DNA from: a bacterium
GTDB lineage: Bacteria; Cyanobacteriota; Vampirovibrionia; Gastranaerophilales; Gastranaerophilaceae
Length of the DNA stretch: 11,435 nucleotides
NCBI GenBank assembly: GCA_004558955.1
Contig: SFZC01000058.1
Span: forward strand, 1 to 11,435
Direction: 5' to 3'
Positions 1 to 5,668 of this stretch are shown here, one piece after another. The notes under the pieces are model-generated. The model was not told the origin of the DNA, searched no databases, and worked only from the letters and a program-made list of their open reading frames with translations. The first letter of the stretch is position 1. Every line of letters begins with the position of its first letter. Position numbers and translations under genes: made by a program.

Positions 1-1
1 T

Positions 2-1294
2 ATTTTTGATGGTTTTGCAGGTGCTGATAAAACTTATACTCAAAAATTCAGAGTTATCAACGAATTGGCAAGCCAAAACATGTTCATTCACCAGTTGTTA
101 ATCAGACCAACTGCTGAGGAATTGGCAAGTTATGGCGAACCTGATTACACAATTCTTTGTGCTCCAGGTTTCAAATGTGATCCTGAAGTTGATGGTGTAA
201 ATTCTGAAGCTTGTATCGCAATCGACTACGAAGCTCACGAAATCATCATTTGCGGTTCACGTTATGCAGGTGAAATCAAAAAATCAGTATTCGCAACAAT
301 GAACTACATTATGACTAAGAAAAATGTTCTTCCTATGCACTGTTCAGCAAATATGGACCCTGTAACAGGTGAAACAGCTGTATTTTTCGGTCTTTCAGGA
401 ACAGGTAAAACAACTTTGTCAGCTGATCCTTCTCGTAAGTTGATTGGTGATGATGAACACGGTTGGTCACCTGACGGTGTATTCAACTTTGAAGGTGGTT
501 GCTATGCTAAATGTATCCACTTGTCAGCAGAAAATGAACCTGATATCTTCAATGCTATCAAATTCGGTTCATTGGTTGAAAATGTTGTTATGGACCCTGA
601 AACAAGAGAATTTGATTTTGAGGACGGTTCCTTAACAGAAAACACTCGTGTAGGTTACCCTGTTAACTACATCAACAACGCTCAAATTCCTTCAAAAGGC
701 GGAATTCCGAAAGTTGTTATCTTCTTGACAGCTGATGCGTTCGGCGTATTGCCTCCAATCTCAAGATTAGACAAAAACGCTGCAATGTATCACTTTGTAA
801 CAGGCTTCACTTCTAAATTGGCTGGTACCGAAAGAGGTATTACAGAACCTGTACCTACATTCTCAACATTGTTTGGTGAACCATTTATGCCAATGGATGC
901 TTCTGTTTACGCAAAAATGTTAGGTGATAAACTTGACCAATACGGAACAAAAGTTTACTTGGTTAACACTGGTTGGGCAGGTGGCTCAGCTTCAATGGGT
1001 GCTAAGAGAATGAAATTGGCTTACACTCGTGCAATGGTTACGGCAGCATTGAACGGCTCATTCGATAACATCGAATTCAAACACCACGATGTGTTCAACG
1101 TTGATTATCCGTCATCTTGTCCGAACGTACCTGATGAAATGCTTGATGCAAGAGGTATGTGGGCTGATAAGAATGCTTATGATGAAGCAGCTAACAAACT
1201 TGCTCAGATGTTTGCAGATAACTTCTCTGCTAAATATCCGAATATGCCTGCTGAAATCGTTAATGCAGGACCAAAAGCAAAAGCTTCTGTATAA
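2..1294 (+). CDS. pckA: Phosphoenolpyruvate carboxykinase (ATP), 5' end missing
   Basis: This enzyme interconverts oxaloacetate + ATP with PEP + ADP + CO2 in the cytosol, at the gluconeogenic or anaplerotic branch point. The frame is open to the left edge, so 430 residues are visible. The family is about 530-540 residues, so roughly the first 100 are outside the window. Visible landmarks, in order, are the RYAGEIKK substrate loop, MHCSANM with its metal-binding His, the P-loop GLSGTGKTTLS (nt 389-421), the kinase-2 motif LIGDDEHGW (nt 440-466), ENTRVGYP with the substrate Arg, and LVNTGWAGG near the C terminus. All the key residues I know from the E. coli enzyme are in place, so it should be active. 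The TTG at 65 is internal to the protein and is not a start. The gene stands alone before a strong terminator. Confidence 0.97.
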   Translation: MFDGFAGADKTYTQKFRVINELASQNMFIHQLLIRPTAEELASYGEPDYTILCAPGFKCDPEVDGVNSEACIAIDYEAHEIIICGSRYAGEIKKSVFATMNYIMTKKNVLPMHCSANMDPVTGETAVFFGLSGTGKTTLSADPSRKLIGDDEHGWSPDGVFNFEGGCYAKCIHLSAENEPDIFNAIKFGSLVENVVMDPETREFDFEDGSLTENTRVGYPVNYINNAQIPSKGGIPKVVIFLTADAFGVLPPISRLDKNAAMYHFVTGFTSKLAGTERGITEPVPTFSTLFGEPFMPMDASVYAKMLGDKLDQYGTKVYLVNTGWAGGSASMGAKRMKLAYTRAMVTAALNGSFDNIEFKHHDVFNVDYPSSCPNVPDEMLDARGMWADKNAYDEAANKLAQMFADNFSAKYPNMPAEIVNAGPKAKASV

Positions 1295-1319
1295 TTCGTT
1301 ATACGGTAAAAATATAGAG

Positions 1320-1354
1320 TCGGAACTTGGTATTCACCAAGTTCCGATTTTTTT
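1320..1354 (+). terminator. Rho-independent terminator of pckA
   Basis: A perfect 12-bp stem (1320-1331 paired with 1336-1347) encloses the 4-nt loop ATTC and is followed by seven Ts. It begins 26 nt after the pckA stop codon, which is the classical arrangement. Confidence 0.93.
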
Positions 1355-1462
1355 GTTTGATTGTTTGCTTTTTTTTAGACACGAGTTTTGCTAAAATGTC
1401 GGTTTGGCATAATTGCCCAACAAGCAGAATCTTTTGCACAACATGCCAAAAGCTATTCAAAA
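1355..1462. other. Convergent intergenic stretch with an imperfect hairpin repeat
   Basis: This lies between the pckA terminator and the 3' end of the prepilin gene. It holds a 30-nt motif (1393-1422) matching 26 of 30 positions of the reverse complement of 7557-7586. It also contains an 8-bp inverted repeat, TTTGGCAT (1403-1410) with ATGCCAAA (1443-1450), enclosing 32 nt. No clean U-tract terminator was found for the minus-strand prepilin gene. Confidence 0.5.
1393..1422 (+). repeat. 30-nt hairpin repeat, first copy
   Basis: This copy matches the reverse complement of 7557-7586 at 26 of 30 positions. The core TTGGCA-taat-TGCCCAA can fold with one bulged base. It lies in the convergent gap between pckA and the prepilin gene. 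Confidence 0.5.
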
Positions 1463-2182
1463 CTATCTTTTCCAAACTTTGTTGTCGATTTTCCACCCGT
1501 CACGCATTAGTTTACTCAAACACCAATAGCCGTTCCCAGTCAAGCAGTTCTGTTCTACTTGTTCTTTTGTTCGGCTATAGCCAGCTGGAACAGTTCCAAG
1601 ATTTTCGTTGTATATAAGAATATAAATATCTTTACCGATTACGTTTGGACCTCTATCTCCGTTTACATCAAGATAAAACTCTAATGAACTTTCTGGGGCA
1701 TCAACTCCAAACAGGTTTGAGTTTGAACTTGAACCACTGGCATCTAAATTTCCCCAAAACCCTTTTGCCGTTTTAAACGTCACCGTAACGTATCCGATAG
1801 TGACTTCGTTATTCCCGACAGATGTCGTGTAGGTTGGTGTTTGGTTGTTTAATGTTTTTACAATTCCGCTTTTATGCCAACAGCCTGCTTGTTGAACGCA
1901 AAGGCTTGTTACTTGTAGGCTCGGAGCTAAGTTTTTATCAAACCACTCTTTTTGACCTTTTGTTGAAACTTGAACCTGCATTGAGGTGTTTCCCTTATCC
2001 TCAGATAATTTCAATGCTTGTGCAATGGTTGAATATGCCACTTTTGCCCTTGCTTCCACCTGTCGTTTGGTAATCATCGAGTTTAGACTTGGGATTGTCA
2101 TTGCTGCAACGATACCGACTATGCCTAAGGTTATCAAAACTTCAGCAAGCGTAAAGCCCCAACGAATTTTATTTTTTAGCAT
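1463..2182 (-). CDS. Type IV prepilin-like (pseudopilin) protein
   Basis: The 239-residue protein starts with a short positively charged leader and the prepilin peptidase site G9|FTLAEV, with Glu at mature position +5. A hydrophobic helix (about 10-33) follows that would anchor it in the inner membrane and pack into a pilus or pseudopilus. The C-terminal domain has two close Cys pairs (C95/C101 and C213/C221), likely disulfides. It also has the stretch DVNGDRGPNVIGKD (about 172-185), the Asp/Asn/Gly-rich motif usual in this prepilin type. The start is set by a strong Shine-Dalgarno (GAGGAGGT at 2187-2194), 4 nt before the ATG. No pilus assembly genes are adjacent, so it is an orphan whose assembly machinery would be elsewhere. 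Its subclass, major or minor, cannot be decided. It is divergent from the XRE regulator, which may control it. Confidence 0.88.
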   Translation of the reverse strand: MLKNKIRWGFTLAEVLITLGIVGIVAAMTIPSLNSMITKRQVEARAKVAYSTIAQALKLSEDKGNTSMQVQVSTKGQKEWFDKNLAPSLQVTSLCVQQAGCWHKSGIVKTLNNQTPTYTTSVGNNEVTIGYVTVTFKTAKGFWGNLDASGSSSNSNLFGVDAPESSLEFYLDVNGDRGPNVIGKDIYILIYNENLGTVPAGYSRTKEQVEQNCLTGNGYWCLSKLMRDGWKIDNKVWKR

Positions 2183-2186
2183 AAAA

Positions 2187-2194
2187 ACCTCCTC
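2187..2194 (-). promoter_or_regulatory. Strong ribosome binding site of the prepilin gene
   Basis: The minus-strand sequence is GAGGAGGT, 4 nt upstream of the ATG at 2182. It is a near-perfect anti-16S match, stronger than most in this window. Confidence 0.85.
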
Positions 2195-2217
2195 ACTAGT
2201 AATATAATATTATTGAA

Positions 2218-2247
2218 TATCAATATATTGATACTACATGTCAGTAT
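2218..2247. promoter_or_regulatory. Operator-like palindromes between prepilin and XRE genes
   Basis: TATCAATATATTGATA at 2218-2233 is a perfect 16-bp palindrome. It abuts a second, weaker dyad, ATACT (2231-2235) and AGTAT (2243-2247), with a 7-nt spacer. Both lie in the 106-bp divergent region. A candidate minus-strand promoter (CTGACA, 16 nt, TGATAT) overlaps the palindrome. XRE-family repressors usually bind dyads of this size next to their own gene, so autoregulation with joint control of the prepilin gene is a reasonable inference. Confidence 0.5.
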
Positions 2248-2283
2248 ATTCCCTTATCTAACTAAAGTCAAGGATATATAATT

Positions 2284-2313
2284 ATGAAATGGAAAAAGAT
2301 TTCAGATATATAA
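2284..2313 (+). other. Nine-residue overlapping reading frame at the XRE start
   Basis: An ATG at 2284 opens MKWKKISDI and a stop, out of frame with the regulator and overlapping its first codons. It is better placed (9 nt) relative to AAGGA at 2270-2274 than the regulator's own ATG. It could act as a short leader frame that limits or couples translation of the regulator, or be chance. Confidence 0.25.
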
Positions 2314-2516
2314 TCGGGCGTAACATCAAGGCGGAAAGGTTACGCAAAGATATTACTCAAGAAAAATTTGCGGAACTCATAAATATGAGTCTTAGTTATG
2401 TGAGTAAGGTTGAACAAGGGTTGACCTCGCCCACTGCATTGGTTTTATACAAAATTTCTCGAATTCTTGAAGTTAAAATGGAAGATTTTTTCAAAGGGAT
2501 AACCGTAGAAGAGTAG
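2289..2516 (+). CDS. Small XRE/Cro-CI family DNA-binding regulator
   Basis: This 75-residue protein is almost entirely one HTH_3 domain. Residues about 8-66 carry the Cro/CI pattern, with the helix-turn-helix at T23-QEKFAELINMSLSYVSKVE and the hallmark VEQGLTSPT after the recognition helix. It has no sensor or peptidase domain, so it resembles minimal single-domain regulators rather than phage CI repressors. The start is fixed because an in-frame TAA at 2259 leaves no earlier start. The AAGGA at 2270-2274 is 14 nt from this ATG, which is long, but only 9 nt from an out-of-frame ATG at 2284. The protein probably binds the palindromes just upstream. No phage or toxin partner is adjacent. Confidence 0.88.
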   Translation: MEKDFRYIIGRNIKAERLRKDITQEKFAELINMSLSYVSKVEQGLTSPTALVLYKISRILEVKMEDFFKGITVEE

Positions 2517-2791
2517 GGAAGGGTATTATTTCAAAATGATAATTCCTTTACCCCTAGTCGTTATTGTTGCGGTGGATTAGGCGGTTGCAACAAATCAAAA
2601 CTCACGCTCCGACACCGATTATACCGTTTACAGTGATAGAATTTTTTGTCGGAGATTTAAAAAATACAAATCTTCTCGCAATAATATCAAGCACTACACC
2701 AATCCAAATCTTTTCAATACGTCAAATTTTTAGATTAATATGAGGTTTATAAATGATATGAGGTGTGTTAAGATTTAAAAAAGGATTTTGT
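2517..2791. other. Intergenic stretch with two inverted repeats, no gene
   Basis: No convincing reading frame lies between the XRE and GNAT genes. A loose hairpin follows the XRE stop (about 2518-2556) without a U tract. A 7-bp repeat, TTGTTGC (2564-2570) and GCAACAA (2587-2593), spans 16 nt. An 8-bp repeat, CTCCGACA (2607-2614) and TGTCGGAG (2647-2654), spans 32 nt. These may be terminator remnants or decayed repeat elements. Confidence 0.4.
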
Positions 2792-3340
2792 ATGATAAGA
2801 CTTGAAAATGCAATTACAAATGGTGAAATCGAAAAAATAAAAACGCTATACTATGAGGCGTTTCCAAAAGATGAGCAAAAACCGTTTGAATTGATTTCTC
2901 AAAAGCAAGCAGAGGGTTTGGTCGAAATTTTGTCGATAAAAAATGAGGAAAATTTTTGCGGACTTGTGCTTCTTGCAAAGTCTGAAAATCTTGTTTTGCT
3001 TGATTATTTTGCGATAGTAAAAGAGTTTCGAGGACAAAAAATAGGGTCAGAAGTCCTACGAATTTTGCAAGACAGATTTAAGCATGAAAAACTTATTATA
3101 GAAATTGAAAATCCCAATGTGGTTTGTGATAACAAACCTGAACGAATTAGACGAAAACATTTTTATCTCAAAAACGGTTTGAAACAAGTTCCGTTTGAGG
3201 TAGATTTGTTTGGGGTTGAAATGGAAATTCTGACCAATAATCAACCGCTAATATTTGAGGAATATTATAGGGTTTATTATAATGTTTTTGGATCAATAGT
3301 TGTCGGAAATATTTGCTTGAGTAGTCTTTATAATCAATGA
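2792..3340 (+). CDS. GNAT family N-acetyltransferase
   Basis: This 182-residue protein is likely an acetyl-CoA-dependent acyltransferase of unknown substrate. The GNAT core is visible: a strand LLDYFAI (about 69-75) leads into motif A, FRGQKIGSEVL (79-89), which forms the pyrophosphate-binding loop and helix. The FYLKNGLKQVPF segment (124-135) matches the late GNAT strand-helix where F-Y-x-x-x-G recurs. The tail LIFEEYYRVYYNVFG (153-167) is typical of a Firmicutes-like GNAT subgroup. The first Gly of the usual R-G-x-G-x-G loop is Lys83. I chose the ATG at 2792 over an in-frame GTG at 2765 because AAGGA (2781-2785) lies 6 nt before it. The gene stands alone, with a structured element just after its stop. 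Confidence 0.82.
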   Translation: MIRLENAITNGEIEKIKTLYYEAFPKDEQKPFELISQKQAEGLVEILSIKNEENFCGLVLLAKSENLVLLDYFAIVKEFRGQKIGSEVLRILQDRFKHEKLIIEIENPNVVCDNKPERIRRKHFYLKNGLKQVPFEVDLFGVEMEILTNNQPLIFEEYYRVYYNVFGSIVVGNICLSSLYNQ

Positions 3341-3352
3341 TAAAAATGAAAA

Positions 3353-3457
3353 GACCCCACCCCGAAATCAAAGATTTCGACCCTCAGCCATACGGCACAC
3401 AGTTTCACTCGGCTCATCCTTCGCCGGTTCAGCTAGTGCCTCAAGGGTAGGGTTTTG
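3353..3457. repeat. Structured intergenic element, repeat-like
   Basis: This roughly 105-bp block is more GC-rich than its surroundings. Its ends pair: 3354-3362 with 3445-3453, eight of nine positions with one C-A mismatch. Near the left end sits a perfect hairpin, CGAAATC-AAA-GATTTCG (3363-3379). Shorter pairs occur inside, such as GGCAC with GTGCC. A perfect 12-bp palindrome, TTTTGTACAAAA (3453-3464), borders the right end. It looks like a dispersed repeat or an RNA-forming unit. Only one copy is seen in this window. Confidence 0.5.
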
Positions 3458-3478
3458 TACAAAAATATCACACCAAAT

Positions 3479-3511
3479 AAAAAAGAGAAGGTCTTTTGAT
3501 CCTTCTCTTTT
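3479..3511 (-). terminator. Terminator of the 3526-3903 gene, possibly bidirectional
   Basis: A perfect 11-bp stem (3481-3491 with 3501-3511) has a 9-nt loop. On the minus strand the hairpin runs directly into a TTTTTT tract at 3484-3479, 14 nt after the stop of the hypothetical gene. On the plus strand the right arm ends in TTTT, so it might also stop transcripts from the GNAT gene. Confidence 0.85.
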
Positions 3512-3525
3512 CTGTTGATAAATTT

Positions 3526-3903
3526 TTATGCTTTTTCAAGAACTTTTTTAGCGTTTTGAATGCCTGCTGTTATAGTTTCCTTCATCTCGCTAAGCATTTT
3601 TATAAAGGAACGAGCTTCTTTTAAACTCATCAAACCGATATTTTTCTTGTTTCCGTCCAACTTGATCGATATCAATTTGTCACTGTGCGGGAAAAATCCT
3701 TTTTTATAGCATGTAATTGATGAAACGCCAAGTTTTCCCAATTTTGTATTTTCTCCCGGAACTACGGTTTTGGTTTTTTCGGTATTCAGAACTTTTGTTC
3801 CTGAAGGAAATACTTTCGATATTTGCCTTGCTTCGGCAAATGTTTTATTTATTGTGCTAATACTTGTGCGTATTGGGTTAATATCGATTTTTGGTACTGT
3901 CAT
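3526..3903 (-). CDS. Hypothetical protein, 125 residues
   Basis: I do not recognise this protein. It is basic and soluble, with no signal peptide or membrane segment. The first third is Ser/Thr-rich (ISTINKTFAEARQISKV), the middle (about 55-85) looks like short beta strands, and the C-terminal quarter (about 93-124) is a predicted amphipathic helix (LKEARSFIKMLSEMKETI). A longer frame reaches back to 3963, but the ATG at 3903 is preferred. It follows a purine-rich AGGCGGAAG about 4-7 nt upstream, and a TATAAT box at 3929-3934 lies inside the longer frame, which would put the upstream ATG ahead of the transcript. It has its own promoter and terminator, so it is monocistronic. Confidence 0.7.
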   Translation of the reverse strand: MTVPKIDINPIRTSISTINKTFAEARQISKVFPSGTKVLNTEKTKTVVPGENTKLGKLGVSSITCYKKGFFPHSDKLISIKLDGNKKNIGLMSLKEARSFIKMLSEMKETITAGIQNAKKVLEKA

Positions 3904-3928
3904 ATAACTTCCGCCTTTTCTTTTTCTT

Positions 3929-3958
3929 ATTATACATGAATATGCTTTTATATAAAAG
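3929..3958 (-). promoter_or_regulatory. Promoter with palindrome upstream of the 125-residue gene
   Basis: A perfect TATAAT (minus strand) lies at 3934-3929, preceded directly by TG. The matching -35 position falls within the perfect 14-bp palindrome CTTTTATATAAAAG (3945-3958), and the -35 hexamer itself is poor. The palindrome could be an operator or simply AT-rich sequence. Confidence 0.5.
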
Positions 3959-3965
3959 TCCAAAA

Positions 3966-3988
3966 ATTTTATTTTTTGCTAATAAAAA
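3966..3988 (-). terminator. Weak A/T-only hairpin after ybaK
   Basis: TTTTATT and AATAAAA can pair across a 7-nt loop in the 92-nt gap downstream of the ybaK stop. On the minus strand the hairpin is followed by a T-rich run. An all-A/T stem is weak, so this is only a candidate terminator for the ybaK transcript. Confidence 0.25.
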
Positions 3989-3995
3989 CAAAACT

Positions 3996-4469
3996 TTACA
4001 CAATAATATCAGAGAATTTTACATTTTTTAAAATCTTTTCAAGATTATGCGGGTTTGTTTCGACCTGATAGCCGATTTTGCCTGCACTGAAGATTATTGT
4101 TTCAAAATTCTGAGCGGAACTGTCTAATATCGTTACAAATTCTTTCTTCATTCCGATAGGGGAGCAACCGCCGTGGATATAGCCCGTTAGTGGTAATAAT
4201 TCTTTTGATTTCAACATTTCGACTGATTTTTCGTTAACGCTGTGTGCCGCTTTTTTCAAGTCTAATTCGCATGCAACGGGGAGCATAAAAACGTAGTACT
4301 TTTTAGATTTTCCGACAGTAACAAGAGTTTTGAATACTTGGGCGGGGGGTTGATTTAATATGGTCGCAACTTCAATTCCGCTGATAGCATCAGTGTCAGC
4401 ATAAGTGTAATGTTTGTACGGAATTTTGTATCTGTCTAAAGTTCGCATTACGTTTGTTTTGTAGTCCAT
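3996..4469 (-). CDS. ybaK: YbaK/EbsC family aminoacyl-tRNA deacylase (Cys-tRNA(Pro) type)
   Basis: The 157-residue protein has the length of stand-alone YbaK proteins, which hydrolyse Cys-tRNA(Pro) misacylated by prolyl-tRNA synthetase. Family marks include QVFKTLV with the catalytic-type Lys47, VFMLPVACELDLKKAA (about 60-75) and the glycine loop GYIHGGCSPIGMKK (96-109), equivalent to the GYxxGGxSPxG signature. YbaK/ProX-type specificity (Cys versus Ala) cannot be told from sequence alone, but overall similarity favours YbaK. The start codon is 1 nt after the stop of the DUF4186 gene, with AGGT in the end of that gene as the Shine-Dalgarno. The two are therefore probably translationally coupled. 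Confidence 0.92.
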   Translation of the reverse strand: MDYKTNVMRTLDRYKIPYKHYTYADTDAISGIEVATILNQPPAQVFKTLVTVGKSKKYYVFMLPVACELDLKKAAHSVNEKSVEMLKSKELLPLTGYIHGGCSPIGMKKEFVTILDSSAQNFETIIFSAGKIGYQVETNPHNLEKILKNVKFSDIIV

Positions 4470-4470
4470 T

Positions 4471-4818
4471 TTATTTTACCTGCCTTTTTATCCATTCCAT
4501 AATTAAATCTACCAAATAGTCCTGTTGTCCTTGCGATAATTGAACGTTTTTCGGGAATTTGTGCCATTTGTTTATGCAGCCTCGACAACAGGTTGCCGTT
4601 GCATGTTGCGCTATAAATACGGGGTGACCTCTCATTGGAGTTTGCTTTCCGTCATTTGGAATTTTTGCCTGTGCAATACGTTTTGAAATAAAATCTCTAG
4701 CATGGCCTTTGATTGTTTCAAGCCCCCTTTGTTCAATATATTCAAGTTCTTTAGTTTTTAGTCGAAATTTTGCTCTAAAATCGGATTTCCCGAGCCTGTT
4801 CAAAATATCATCAAACAT
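4471..4818 (-). CDS. DUF4186 family protein
   Basis: This 115-residue soluble protein matches the small DUF4186 family across its whole length as I remember it. The N-terminal half carries RxRF-like and RGLETIKGHARDF segments (31-43). The most conserved block is GKQTPMRGHPVFIAQHAT (57-74) followed by ATCCRGCINKWH (75-86). That block groups His65, His72, Cys77, Cys78, Cys81 and His86, a cluster suited to binding a metal, though the family has no established function to my knowledge. The Shine-Dalgarno GAGGT lies 7 nt before the ATG. It is transcribed just ahead of ybaK with a 1-nt gap, so the two are probably made together. That suggests, without proving, a shared link to translation quality control. 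Confidence 0.85.
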   Translation of the reverse strand: MFDDILNRLGKSDFRAKFRLKTKELEYIEQRGLETIKGHARDFISKRIAQAKIPNDGKQTPMRGHPVFIAQHATATCCRGCINKWHKFPKNVQLSQGQQDYLVDLIMEWIKRQVK

Positions 4819-4870
4819 TTTTAATACCTCACAACAATTTTATCACCAAAAATTTGTGGAGATTAAGCAA

Positions 4871-4918
4871 ACTCAAAAACTTAAATCTTTTTCCCGAGAG
4901 ATTTTGAAATTTTTGAGT
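4871..4918 (-). terminator. Stem-loop at the 3' end of the NPF-motif gene
   Basis: ACTCAAAAA (4871-4879) pairs with TTTTTGAGT (4910-4918). Within it AAATCT (4883-4888) pairs with AGATTT (about 4899-4904). The structure spans the stop codon of the gene ending at 4881. It has no following U run on the minus strand, so it may weaken read-through or protect the 3' end rather than fully terminate. Confidence 0.35.
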
Positions 4919-5606
4919 GAATAAGGTTTGCCTGATTTAAGTATTCGGTCAGTTTTTCGTAATTCTGTTTTTTCTCGCCATACGGAACATTCATGTCAAT
5001 TAATTCATCAACACTTTTGCTGATTTCAGAAAGTTTATCAAGCGAATCTGACAAGGTTACAACAGAATTAACCTTCTTTGAAACCCTTGCCATTATTTGT
5101 CTTGAGATAAATTCTTGAACTTTATAAATGACAGGCATGTTCTTTTTGAAATGTTGATGATGAAATCTCTTTTCGCCCAAAACTCGTCCGCCGTACATTT
5201 GCTCTTTTCTCAAGGCTGAAAGTTCCTGCATTAAACGCTGCCTTTTGGCTTTTAATCCCAGTGCTTCGTTTTGAGTTCCGTAAGTGTCCGCCATTTTAAT
5301 TTTTTCATTCAAATCGTTGATTGTGGCTTCTTTGTCCTTTATTCTGTATTCAATATTAACTTCTTCAGCGTTTTTGTCATCAAATTTTGTGTTGTTCAAA
5401 ATTGTTGAATCGTAACCGTTTAATCTTTTTATCGGATTAGAAGTTGGTGCGGCTTGGTTTTCGGGTTGGTTCGCGGGTTTTGTTTCAAACGGGTTTGAGG
5501 TATCGTTTGGTTTGAAACCGTTGTCAAACGGATTTGCCGCAGAAAATTTATAATTACTGCTGAAAATATTTCCGCTTATTTTGTTGTTGTTCCCACTATT
5601 CTCCAT
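4881..5606 (-). CDS. Hypothetical hydrophilic coiled-coil protein with NPF motifs
   Basis: I do not recognise this 241-residue protein. There is no signal peptide or membrane segment. Residues 1-60 are low-complexity, Asn/Pro-rich and probably disordered, with two Asn-Pro-Phe motifs (25-27 and 38-40) and a third N-P at 57-58. Residues about 80-136 are charged and predicted to form a coiled coil. Residues 140-175 are basic and His-rich (RFHHQHFKK), and 180-239 form further helices. It lies 62 nt downstream of the lptF/G-like gene on the same strand and may share its transcript. No good Shine-Dalgarno precedes the ATG at 5606. It could be a cytoplasmic scaffold, but nothing in the sequence fixes a role. 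Confidence 0.75.
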   Translation of the reverse strand: MENSGNNNKISGNIFSSNYKFSAANPFDNGFKPNDTSNPFETKPANQPENQAAPTSNPIKRLNGYDSTILNNTKFDDKNAEEVNIEYRIKDKEATINDLNEKIKMADTYGTQNEALGLKAKRQRLMQELSALRKEQMYGGRVLGEKRFHHQHFKKNMPVIYKVQEFISRQIMARVSKKVNSVVTLSDSLDKLSEISKSVDELIDMNVPYGEKKQNYEKLTEYLNQANLIHSKISKSLGKKI

Positions 5607-5668
5607 ACAAACATTTTAAACCAAGAAAAAATATTTTTTCACATTTAAAAGTATGATTTTACAAAATT

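Noticed and set aside
1327..1617. Plus-strand frame starting in the pckA terminator
   Set aside because: It begins inside the terminator stem and runs antisense to the prepilin gene, with no ribosome binding site.
2289..2516. XRE protein as a phage repressor or antitoxin
   Set aside because: No phage gene, integrase or toxin-sized partner is adjacent; the neighbours are a prepilin and a GNAT separated by 275 bp.
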